From: Chaunax sp. Z400
Taxonomy: Eukaryota; Chordata; Actinopteri; Lophiiformes; Chaunacidae
Length of the DNA stretch: 64,000 bases
Assembly: GCA_037577475.1 (NCBI GenBank)
Contig: CM075188.1
Location: 18,767,001 to 18,831,000, forward strand
Direction of reading: 5' to 3'
Part shown: piece after piece, positions 24,701 to 35,893 of the stretch
Numbering within the stretch: position 1 is the stretch's first letter
Layout of the letters: each line of letters starts with the position of its first letter
The notes under the pieces: generated by a model
Told to the model about the DNA's origin: nothing
Databases searched by the model: none
What the model saw: the letters and a program-made list of their open reading frames with translations, nothing else
Position numbers and translations under genes: made by a program

Positions 24701-27700
24701 GCCAGAATTTCTTCAGCTGTGGCGCCCCCAGTCATCCTCACGTCCTCAGCTTGAATGACAGTTTAGAGTTATTAGAAGCATAAATTGAAGTTTTGAGTTA
24801 ATATCCGTCCACACATATTGATATATATGTAAATGCTTTAAAGTACTTTTCACTGATGATTGTGTCAAATGATCAACAGAGAAAATTAGGCCTGATGTAA
24901 AGTGTACAGCTATATTTCTCAACACTTCAAGTACGCCTCCAGTAAGAAATTTTAAAGCATTTTTAAAAAGCCCAGTGTTATTCTCCAGTCATCATTTTTT
25001 TTACTCCAATCAGCCAGCTTCCACCTGACATTTGTTGTATATGAAGCTATATTTTATCTTGTACACTGTAAAACTTTGAGTATTCTGCTGCATTAATGAC
25101 ATATAGTGATATGCTGTAAACTGCACTGCAATCTAGGAGAAATAAAATGTGATTACTGTGCAGGAATGCAGGAATGTACTGTGAACTTAACTCCAAACAG
25201 CTGAGCATCATGGGAAGCTGAAAGACTAAAATGAGAAAATAAGCAGACACGCTACAACCTGCTCAGCTTTTTGTCACAGATGTCCAGAGCTGCATCATGG
25301 CAGCCTCCACTGAGCAGTAACATAAGTCGCCATCGTTATTCTCCCTCAAGGTGCCAAAATGTTTGGAAATTATTTTTTAATTATTTTTTAATAATAATCT
25401 ATTATTATAATGATTGGTAATTGTAGTAGAAGTTTAGCAGTTTATCAGGGGTCATGTTCCATTGGTGTGTGAGGGATTGTGTGGCGCCTTACACTGTAGC
25501 CTCTGCCATAACTGTATGGATGTGTGTGTGAACGGGAGAATGCTGGCTTGTGTTGTAAAAGCGCTTTGCATGATTTGTCAGACAATCATATATATCTACA
25601 CTACCAGTCAAAAATTTGGACACAGTTTCCCATTCAAGTGGATGGGAAACTGTGTCCAAACTATTGACTGGTACTGTAATTCTAAAATATAGTAAGAAAA
25701 AAATAATACAGTAATTTACATGTGAATCTTAAATAATGAATTACTGTAAATTTACAGTGAAAAAGAGAAGAGCAACTTTTTTTTTATATTAAACCAGGCT
25801 TACTGGTATGTAAATATGATTCAAAGGTCAGTGAGCAGTTTTGGACATCGAAGGGGAAAGTATAGATTAGTAATCGGCAGGAGCTGACCACTCTGACCAC
25901 CTTACTATCAAACACATGACCTGTGTTGTATAAGTAGACATATGGAGTCAGGGGAGATTTGTCCTCCTCCGTGCTGGAAAAGAATAAAAAAACAACATAA
26001 TTATTATTCATTCATGAATCCAAGAAATCCTAAAAGGAGAGAGGAAAGAAAAGTCAAGGTTGATATAACTCTCAGACAGTTCAATCTTTTCATTGTTATT
26101 ATACACTCCACTAAAATGAGTTGATATTCTTCTATTTCTTTTAAATGCCCTCTTTTTTAATTATGCAGTTGTTGTAAAGGGGCAAAACGTGCATAAAGAA
26201 TGACCTCTCTTCAGCCAGGCTTAAAGCATATAAGATCACTTTCCAAGCGCTGACATTATTCTAGTTTTTACTTCACCCTTTTTACTTTATTATAAGGCGG
26301 ATTGTCGGATTTGGAAATGATATGAAAAACTTTTAACATAATTTTAACTTACAACTCTATAATGTGGACATCGGGAACCCAAATGTTTTCCCGAAGGATA
26401 GAGACTCTCTTGGTCCCACATTCTTTCTCATCCCAACTGAATCCATCTATTTTCCACTCCTACATAAAACAGAACAGCACCAATATGATGCAGAACAGAT
26501 GCAGAAGAAATTGCCGTTTATTTCTCGTGCATACACATTTGAAAAAGAAATAAATGACATGTCATTTAAAACACACTTCTTTTCATTTTGGAGGAAAAAA
26601 ACACATGATAATGATAAGAAAAAGAAGGGTAATACAATAATCAAACATAATGGATTTAGACAAAGACTTTCAACTTATTGTTCTTTCCATTACTGTCTAA
26701 AAACTTACCAGAATTTGCCATATGACTGTTGTCAGAGTTTGGGCTTTTTCATCCTATGAATGAGACATATCGTTAAATTAATTAGAGCCAATAATACAAA
26801 TTATTATTGATGAATGAATTGTTTTTTGCAGACTCACCACACTTAAAATGCCCAACACAGTGATACCAATGGTTATGTTAATTGGATCTGAAAAGCTTTT
26901 TACAGGACGCACCAGTTTCTCAGTAAATAAAGTCCTTTCAAGCTCCTTGTACAAGGATTTAGGTGTTGCGCTGGTGCAGTTCAATGCTGCAACAAAACCT
27001 GAGTTTAAACAGAAAATGTTGAAAACAATGTTTGTGAAATTATACAATAGAAGTAGGATATAAGCAGTGCCAGCACCAGACAATTATCAGAAAGGGGACA
27101 CAGGTGAACAATGATGCACGATGACTACACACAGGATTGAGCAAAAATTACTCGACAGATCCAGCTTGGATTTCAGGCTATTTTCTTTTGATTCTTACGA
27201 CGGTCAAAATACCGTATTTATACAAATTATGAAAAAAAAAAAAAAAAAAAAATTCATATATTTGGTGAATTAGAAAAAAGTCACTGGAGACTCGTTGTTT
27301 GATCCGTCTGAACACCACTTGAAATGTGATATTTAGTATTGAAAGAATTTCTGTATGAAGTTAGGCAGCATTTGAATAAAGACTTGTAATTCATTTTGCA
27401 TATTAATAAAATTACAGAGTGATCTACTTCTGAACTGATCATAAATTGCAGCGAGGAAAACTTCTGTCAAAACTGACTATCTAAAATGTATGGGTCATTT
27501 ATCTTGATATCTCAAAGTTTGGAAATATCTAGAAATTTGTTGAAAAAAGTCAATAAGTTCTGATCCCAGATCATACAAATGGAACATTTTGTACAGATCC
27601 ATGAAGCTGATTTGGAAGATAGTGGTAGATTTTCTCAAGACTGTGGTTTGAAACTCTGATCTAATGTGAACAACACATGCAGTTTGGCAACAACTATTTA

Positions 27701-28834
27701 AACAAATTTTGATTTAAGAGTGTTTATGTAAAATCGAACTTAAAGACACAGGTAAAAAATTATTTCATTTAAAACATACAGATGTATTGAAATTCCTTGA
27801 TAGATAAAGATCAGCAAGGTCCCTATATCCTGACTCAGTTTGGAGATGATTTGTACAACAGTGTCAAAAGAGTTGTCAAAAAAAAAGGATTTTAAGAAAA
27901 TGAGAAAAAGTTTTTAGAGCAGAAGACTGCATTTGACCTAGGATTCAGATGAACTGAGGGTTCAAAATTATGAGATAATTTTGACTCTAAACCAAGCTTG
28001 CTCTGATGGTTAGCTTAAGCTTGGTTGTTGCATTACTATTGAGAGGTCATCCCATCCACTGACCTTAGTGATTTTTTTGCTGCACAAACAGCAGAGAAAA
28101 TTAACAAAAGAAAGATGGAATAATAATGAGAACGAACACTAGAGCTGCAGCTGAGCTTGAACCCACAGCAGTTCGAAGAAGAGAGAAAGAACAGTTAGAA
28201 CATAAAAAACAGAGCTACAGCAGCAAGCATTGCCATATTTTAAAATATTTAAAAAATAATTAAAGCCATTAGTTACAACTTTAAAATGGTTGTAGGCTTT
28301 GTTGTAGGTTTGGTAGTACTTTTATTCTAAATCACATTTTTGCCTGATATCTTTGATAGTCTTTAAATAACCAAAATGAAGAGTCAAATTCCCTGATTTG
28401 GTTTTGGAAAGTTGGAAATATTGAATGAATATCTCAGAAACAATGGCCGATGCATGTAGGTGTTTTGAAACGTAATTAATCAAAAATGTTTTATGTAATT
28501 TAAGGAAACTGTTTGCAAAAATGTATATTATTGTCAACATACATATCATGAAAAAAGGTAATCATTTTAATATATTACTTAAGATTATTCTTAGAATTTC
28601 CTATAATATTTTCTGATGACAAATCTGAAGGTGAATTTTGAATGAAACCAAAAATATTTCAAATGTGTAAGAGATTCCGGCCACAGTATACAGAAGTAAC
28701 TTAAGTGCCCCTTTAACTACCAACTTGCAGTTGTTCATCTTCTTTGCTCATTTTGTAGTAGTGAAATATCGTCCAGTCTTACCGTGAAGCAGCATGAAAC
28801 AGATGAAGATGAGCTCCACGGACTTTACCCTCAT
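21735..28834 (-). CDS. 5-HT3-like Cys-loop channel subunit, copy C (complete, recent duplicate of A)
   Basis: Near-identical duplicate of copy A with every exon and splice site kept: 28783-28834, 26838-26998, 26709-26753, 26353-26459, 25804-25973, 24589-24749, 24088-24298, 22385-22585, 21735-22030. The product is 467 residues with the same signal peptide, Cys-loop (CRLLIYTFPFDVQNC) and four membrane segments. Exon 7 (TM1-TM2) gives the same protein as in A, while exon 6 differs from A at 11 codons by amino acid and only 2 silently. Introns differ by insertions and deletions: the LINE and SINE of A intron 7 are absent here, and an older repeat of about 0.6 kb lies in their place. A probable poly(A) signal on the minus strand is at 21511-21516. 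No disabling change was seen. Confidence 0.9.
22152..22300 (-). mobile_element. old SINE or LINE 3'-end fragment, copy in gene C
   Basis: Same element as 3722-3870, shared by descent within the segmental duplication. Confidence 0.6.
23140..23735. repeat. interspersed repeat of unknown class in gene C
   Basis: Aligns by eye with 62180-62750 (ATCTGGATC phrases, TTCACTACTGTGAG, GAGTCATATTATGAGGGT) and, inverted, with 33745-34010. Ends in a GGAGGTTTGCACTCC-like block. Most of it is missing from the equivalent place in gene A. Confidence 0.65.
25597..25678. mobile_element. 82-bp Tc1-like fold-back element
   Basis: Terminal inverted repeats starting TACACTACCAGTCAA and, on the other strand, TACAGTACCAGTCAA meet almost tip to tip, through GGACACAGTTTCCCAT on both arms, with an 8-base loop. 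A flanking TA at each end fits a Tc1/mariner target site. No transposase. Confidence 0.75.
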
Positions 28835-29348
28835 TTTCAGTCTCATTTAAACCTCGAAATACAAAACAAAGAAGCCAACAGTCTTCTCAATCAAAGTGAG
28901 TCATTCTGCCAGAGTAAGATAAACATCCCAATTATTAGATCAAATGTGTTACCACCTCCACAGCCTAATACTGATTCTCCACTTCCAACTGCCTTGAACC
29001 TTTGCGTAGTTCTAAGTTGCTTGCAGAGATCCACCCATCAGATGAAGGCATGGATTGCACAACAGGTTTTTGAATCGTCTTCACTTGTACTCTATTTGCC
29101 TTTTTTGGATCAACATCTTCTCTTCTGCTTGCCGACGCCAAAACAAACACATCACTATGCACTTGTGTCAATTTACCACATGGAGAACTGTCAGAATTAT
29201 GCTTTGCCTCATTCAAAATTACATTTTTGACTTGGTGATGGTACTAAATGAAAAGTTATTTCAGTTCATCTTTAGGGGAAACATAAATGTCTGCAAAAGT
29301 CTTAGAGTTGTAGAGATTCACTCAAAACCACAAATTCCATCCTCATGG

Positions 29349-29990
29349 TAAACACAGTGAAGGAAAAAGCACATTCAGAGGGTAATTAAAGGAGATCCAT
29401 GGCAAAACAAACATGTTTCACAATTTTTTATACATTTATTTGCTCTTTCAGCTTTGCAGGCTGGATTTTCAAATATGTTTTGACACGATTGTCTATGGTG
29501 CCCCCTAAAGGACACAAGTGATGGGAGAAAATAAGGGTTGGGAAACATTCGAAAAATTATGATAACAGCACGTGGGTGTTTTTAAAATGATTAGTTTAGA
29601 CTACAATACTTTTTGCATGATGAAACCAATCCATCCAGCACTTTTTTCATAGCACAGTGTCACGCTTCATCATTCCATCCTGCTTGCTTATTGAGAGAAT
29701 GCACAAATCATGAAATGTCATACCAAGTTTTTAACGATATCTCGCTCCCAGATTCTCACATCTGCTTGTTCCCCTTTAATATTTTCCCTCCAGTGTGTGA
29801 TTGTCTGACTATCTCCACCTGTGGTTGTCTCCTCCTCCCTGTGCCACTTGTTTGCACCTGTGTGTGTGTAAAATAGCTGAATTGCTTGATAATATACTAC
29901 TTTATCAACTCAGTATCTTTCAGTATTTGCTTTGAGCTTGTTTTAGATAGGTTTTTTTGTTAAAACAATTCTATATACTGTAGATAAGAT
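29349..29990 (-). pseudogene. fragments of a deleted second copy of gene B
   Basis: 29349-29640 matches 15487-15815, which lies inside intron 4 of gene B. 29868-29990 matches 19776-19905, the DNA upstream of gene B. The order and orientation are those of the A-B segment. No exon of B is left. Between the two fragments is about 220 bp of unmatched sequence. The simplest reading is that a two-gene unit was duplicated and this second B copy was later mostly deleted. Confidence 0.75.
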
Positions 29991-30453
29991 GACAGCTGCT
30001 ATTTATCTTAGAGGATTTATTTCATTGTTATTCTTTGGTATGGGGAGCTATGCTATCACTAGGATATAACCACATTTTCTAATTATGTTGGCTGTTGACT
30101 TTGGATGTTAGGATTCAAAAGTTGCATTGAAATGAAGCAAATTATGGAAAATCAGTTGGAACGTGATTATTATGTTTAAAATGAATGTCAATCAAAAACT
30201 GAATGAAGTTTTTTTTTAAGTACCTTTATTTTGCATACAGTGGTTGTCTCCATTTAAGAGTTGCACAATAACACAAAAGGCTAAAAAATAAATCTAGTGA
30301 ATTTAGTAGAGCTAACATAATGGCTTATATTGATAATATGACAATACATCATATTAAAATCATCTAAATACATATTATCATGCATTAATCAATATCAAAC
30401 AAACCTTTGACTCACTAGCAAAATCAATGGGGCCCCTCACAGACAGCAGTTGT
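29991..30453. other. 3' flank of gene D
   Basis: AT-rich; contains the likely poly(A) signal at 30225-30230, giving a 3' UTR of about 225 bases. No other feature seen. Confidence 0.5.
30225..30230 (-). terminator. probable poly(A) signal of channel gene D
   Basis: Minus-strand AATAAA about 225 bases after the stop codon. Confidence 0.5.
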
Positions 30454-33400
30454 CTACTGCTTGTATGAGTTCGACCAAATAACTATGATGGTAATGAAGC
30501 TGACTGATATGAAGAGAATGTAGAGGCCGAACAGCAGGCGGTCAATGATAAAACCCACCTGCATCCACTCCTCTGAGTTCTTGTTTCCACCCAGCTGCTG
30601 CTCCACCTGGAGGCGGAGGGCCTGGAGGTCTCTGCTCATGGTCCTCAGCTCCTGGTGGGCCTTGCTCTCCTCTGCTGGCTCTGTCTCCTTTGGAGGCCCC
30701 TCATCAGCTCTTTGCTGCGCCACCACGGTGCTGAGTTTCATGTCTGTTTAAAAAAAAAAAAAAAAGGTTCAGTTCTTCTTCAATCCAGTAAATACTTTCT
30801 TGTTTACTCCTTGAGTTTTGGGCTATCAACATTCTTGTTGATCTTTCTGATCTACTCCCTATAAGCAGTCAGTTTCTGTAACCTTACATTACAAATTTTC
30901 TAACACATGTTTAATCTGATGTAAAACTACATAAAGTATAACCTGTTTACCCTGTGGTTCTTTAGTCTTCTGAGGCAGGTAAACAAGACGGCCAAGAATT
31001 TGCAGAACAGTCACTTGGACCCAGCGAGGGACAGGAGAGACGTTAGAAGAGCCGCTCACCAGATTGGTGATGAGGACAGTCTCCAGTAGACTGGCCACCA
31101 TCAGAGCCAGGCAGAGAGAGAAGAACACATCTGACACAAAGAGAGAGAGACCGGGGAGAGTGAGGCCATAATCCATAAGTGTTTGCACTGTTAGAAAGTG
31201 TTTTATATCTTACTGTACATTAAGTGGGCTGACAGCTGTCCATGCAGATCAAAAATATTAAACTAGAAGGGCAATCAATGGAGCACATACCTACACAGTC
31301 CCTTTAAATTAAATCCTAACTTTATTCAAATTCCAACAAGACAAGAATGGCTGCACTTAGGGTTCTATTGAACCACTAAGTGAACTAAAATGTGTCCCTT
31401 TATCCGTATCCATTCCAAAATTTAATGGACTCTTCTTTGCCATATGCCCTACCCTCTCAACAAGTTTCATGAAAATAAGTCCATTAGGTTTTTGAGTTAT
31501 TATGGTAACAGACTGACAGAGAAAATGTCAAAAATCCAAAGGTCTGCCCCTTTGTCTGGATCAACTTCACCTCCACCCACTTTCAACTGTCAAGTAGTTG
31601 GTGTAATTGACAAAATAGTACAAAAAGTGAAATCTTGCAATACTCAAAAAAGTAGAACACAATTCCTGACTCCGCCCCTCTGTCTGGATCCATCTGTTTC
31701 CGGAACAGGGCATGGAAATCAGGATTACAGCCAATTTTAACATCTGTTCACACTACCTGCACCAAATGTCCATGTCTATAGGAACATCGTTTTTCTGCAA
31801 GGAAAACCTGTAGACTCTCTAATTAGAACTTGAACAGGTGAAATGAATGAAGGATGATTAAATACTGAAGGAGCAGTTTGTTCCTGGTTCACGTACTTAA
31901 GATTCTCTCAACTGGCGTTTCTATCAACATAGCAGAGTTATAATTAATTTCTGTATGGCGTTATTAAAAGAGAAGGCTGATCATCATTACATCATTCTTT
32001 ACACTCACTATCTAAACTACCTACTGTACACTACTACAGTCTCCACTCCAAACACAGAAGCTCACATCTATCATGCTTCATAGGTACAACTGGAGCAACA
32101 GCAGAATAATGACACACACACACAAAAAAACCCAAACACAATAGATGTGACAGCTTTCTGTCAATACAGAGATGTTTTGATGAGACTGAATAACACTGAC
32201 TTAAGAGAGGTATAGTGTTTCCAGTGATAGGCAGCAGGTCATTCATGATGAGCAGGAAGACTGTGTAGCCCAGGATGAGGGTCATCTTGAAGGAGGACCG
32301 GTCCACAGTCTGGGGAGGCAGCAGGAAGCTGAAGAGGTCCACTGTGATGAGGAAGCAGCTGGGGATCAGGAGGTTCACCACATACAAGGTGGCTCGGCGC
32401 CTCACTCTGATCTGCAGAAGGAAAATTTAATAAAGAAATTTAAATTTTCTTGTTCATTCCTCGAAAAAAAGAAATTTTGTTGAGACAAAGTATATGTTTA
32501 TAGTACAATATATATTTCAAATGTGATGATTAAACACGTATCCAATGTTATTTTTTAGAATGAAAAATCTTGTTCAGCCTTATTGTTCTTGAGTGAAACT
32601 ATAAACAATAAACATAAACAAGTCTACATGCAGTATGTTGAATTTATCCAAGTCAAACATTTACTGTTCATTTCCTCCAATTTTTAATCAACCCACATGA
32701 AATGCAAGCTCGTCAACACTATCACCATCATTATCTCCTATGGTGTATTTGTGGGAGGTGATATCGAGCAGCTCCCACTCCCCCATGGTAGTCATCACCA
32801 TCTTGGAATGCTTTGTAATGTTTTCTACAGACTTCCCCAGTAAAATCTTCACGTCCTTTGCTGGGGGGAGAAGAATAGAGAAATATATTATCCCACAATG
32901 TCAACCGCAATAAAAGAAAATCCACATTACAAATGAGAAATTACAATTTCATGACATCCACGTGTCAACAGCTCATAAAACTAATGAGAATTATAATAGA
33001 TATCCTTCCAACATCACTCATGTTCATTAATCATCTGAATTCTGAAGCTATACTGATAATTGGCTCATAGTATCATGGATTTTTGTGTTTATCAGCCACA
33101 AAACATTACCCAGAAACACAGTGAATCTAAAATATCACGCATAACAGGATACTTTTTATTTAGTTACTTTAGTTACCTCACAACAAACACACTCTACCTA
33201 AATTATGATTATTCAAACAGTTAAATTTTCCTTGTAAGAGGCCATGCAATAAGCATAAAAAAATGCACATTTAGGCGTCTCAATATAAAAATTTAAATAT
33301 GGACAGTTCTCCATGCATTACTGATCAAGAGACAAGGATTACTTACCGCCTCTTTAAATGTACATTTCTTATGCTTTTCTCCAAATCAACATATTTAAGT

Positions 33401-35893
33401 CTTAAAAGAATGGAAAAAATGTGGTGAAGTGCCTTACCTATATGGAGGTAGGAGTTGAAAGTCATACTGCAATTCTGTACATCGAAGGGGAAGGTGTAGA
33501 TATCGAGGTTACATGAACTAACAACTCTGACTGGTTGAGCATCATGCACAAACCCATTGCTGTACAGGTACACATATGGGACAGGGGGGGCTGTGTTTTC
33601 ATCCATACTGCAAGACAGTGAGGAAACAGAGGAGTTATGAGTTTATATGAATGTCTGCAAAATGTAAGCACCTATATATTTAGCCCTAATTCTAAACTAT
33701 AGCATAAAAGCAGAGGTAAAAATTCTTCTGGCTCAAGATTTTGTCTATTTTCTTTTCCAGAGGGTTTGACAACTACATTTTTAGTTTTTATCTTTTTGTG
33801 GGATTTGCTGACAATAAAAAACATGTGGAAGTAGACTGCATTCAGGGAGTGCAAACTTCCACCAGGGCAGCTAAATTTCCCAATTATGTCACTGCACCTA
33901 AAAGCAACAGTGCCATCATGATCTGAACCTCATAATATGACTCTTCTGTAACACCAGTTGTGGAATATTACTTGGGTCCAGATCATGTGTGGTAGATATT
34001 ATGTGGATATCATTGTGTAATTGATTGAGACAAAAAAATCATTGATCCACCTCTTTATCTGTTCCATTCCAAAATGAAATGGGTTCTTTCTTGCTCCATG
34101 CCAAACCCTTTTCTAAGTTTCTTCAAAATCTGTAGTTCATGCGAAACAGACAAAAATGTTGAAAAAAAACAAAAAAACTTGTCTCACAATGTTACAGAAA
34201 GTGAAATAAAATTCCTGGATCTACCCATTCATCCAGATTCACTCCAAAATTTAAAAGGATCTTCCCTGTCATATGTCCAACACTCCCACTAAGTTTCATG
34301 AAGATCGATCCAGTAGGTTTTATGTAATCCTCATTATATTACCTCCTTGGCAGAGGTAATAATACCAGTCTTATCCCCTAACAAACATTTTCTAATAAGA
34401 GCATGTTAAGAGGACCCTATTGTGTGTACAGTACATGCATATATATTTAGATATAACAGTCGAGTACAAATATACAACATACTCACAATTCATTAATTAC
34501 AATATCTGGCACCCAGAATTTGTCTCTGGGAAGGGAAATCTTGTTGGTGCCGCACTGGATTGGGTCCCAACTCACAAACTCATTCCTCCACCACTAAAAC
34601 AAAAAAGAAAAAAAAAACTTGTTTCAGTGCACAGAGCAGACATAAGGCAACATTCACTCAAAATAATCTCATAAAATGGATGATTGCAGTATTTACATAA
34701 TCTAGCCAAAGGTAAGTGAGCAAGAGTTGAGCCTTTTCATCCTGGAAGAGAAGAAAAGCTACTTTAAGGCACAAAAATGATGACAGTGTTATGTAACGTG
34801 TTTATGATAACAACACAAATCCTTAAAGAGTGGAGCACAGCAGCATAAAATGGTTCTTTAATTTAAGTTACATTTGGACGAAGACAGAATGATGGAGGAC
34901 TGCTTTTCTCATGAGGGAATATTAAATATATATGACATGGTATAGAAATGACTTGTTACTGATTTGCCTTAATGTACTGTAACTCTTGAGAGTTTCATTC
35001 AGAGTGTTGTGCAATATTCAGGCAAAATGATAAAAAGTACAATGCATATGCAAACTCAGTCTACTGTATAGTACTACTGATATATCCTTATCTACTGAAC
35101 CTACCACTCCTAGTATCCCATACAAGGTGAAGAAAGTGCTGACATTGGTGTAGGTTGACATGTTCATAACGGGCCGTATGGCACTGAGGTTAAAGACTGC
35201 CGTCAGAGCCTTCAGCAGGGCTGGTTGGTTTGGCTCAGAGCAGTTCACCTCAATCGCATTGCACAGAGCTGATGAGAGGTTTCAAAAATTAAAGGTCCAG
35301 TCGTGAACATGAACATAAGACTAAATAAAAAAAATATAGCAATTGTCTCAGATTTAGTTCCCAGCAGTCACTGGGAATTAATTATGATTAACTTATTTCC
35401 AACTTAAAACAAAATAAGGAATTTAAATCCTCTAGCATTTGACTCAAAAATATTGTACAACCATTATATGCTATATAATGCAATGTACATCCTTCTCTAC
35501 TTTTTTGTTTGTTACTGATGCTGGCTTGTTGGTTTTGTGTTTTAAGAAAGCCTTTAGATGTAAGATCTCATGTCTTATACTCAGTATCGTGCTTAACAAA
35601 AAGCTTACCTGGTATAAGAATGAGGAACATGAGCAGAGTGGCCTTGACTGATAGAGGGAGACACTAGAATAAAACAATGATACTGTTTTAAGATAAGCAA
35701 CAAGATCATTATTAAAATCACTTAATTTCAGGTATCTATTATTGAGGGAAAAGTTATCAGTTGTAGAACGAATTAATATTATTCATTATTATAAATCTAT
35801 TCTTTATTTAGCCTTGGAAGTAATACTTTATAACTTATGGATATGCCCCTTCAAAAGACACTTTACCTTCCTTCTAATTTCCTTTGATGTCAT
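30454..35893 (-). CDS. 5-HT3-like Cys-loop channel subunit, copy D (complete, 10 coding exons)
   Basis: Most upstream channel gene of the cluster. Coding exons: 35867-35893, 35609-35663, 35105-35268, 34697-34741, 34487-34593, 33438-33607, 32697-32860, 32201-32411, 30951-31130, 30454-30743, giving 470 residues. The leader is split: a 9-codon exon (MTSKEIRRK) joins in frame to an exon carrying the hydrophobic core (KATLLMFLILIP), whereas A-C have one leader exon. The Cys-loop is CNLDIYTFPFDVQNC; loop A keeps the INEF of 5-HT3A; loop D is WLDYWW. TM2 is FKMTLILGYTVFLLIMND; TM4 lies near FISVSFITIIVIW at the C-terminus. A likely acceptor before 35940 and a donor near 36096 suggest further 5' UTR exons. 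The last exon is preceded by a long T-rich tract. A probable poly(A) signal is at 30225-30230. Confidence 0.9.
31390..31730. repeat. interspersed repeat units in intron 7 of gene D
   Basis: Two units with CATTCCAAAATTTAATGGAC, then ACCAAG/AACAAGTTTCATGAAAA. Same family as 10690-11390 and 34030-34330. Confidence 0.6.
33745..34330. repeat. two repeat families in intron 4 of gene D
   Basis: 33745-34010 is an inverted copy of the 23140-23735 family (GGGAGTGCAAACTTCC, CATAATATGACTC). 34030-34330 contains two units of the CATTCCAAAATGAAATGGGT family. Introns only. Confidence 0.6.

Larger units (their letters stand above)
20395..29348. repeat. segmental duplication, right member (contains gene C)
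   Basis: Partner of 2040-10500. The left edge lies near a small local repeat of a CATCCTCAGTAACC sequence at 20388-20425. The right edge is sharp: match to the A flank stops at 29348 and match to intron 4 of gene B starts at 29349. Confidence 0.88.
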
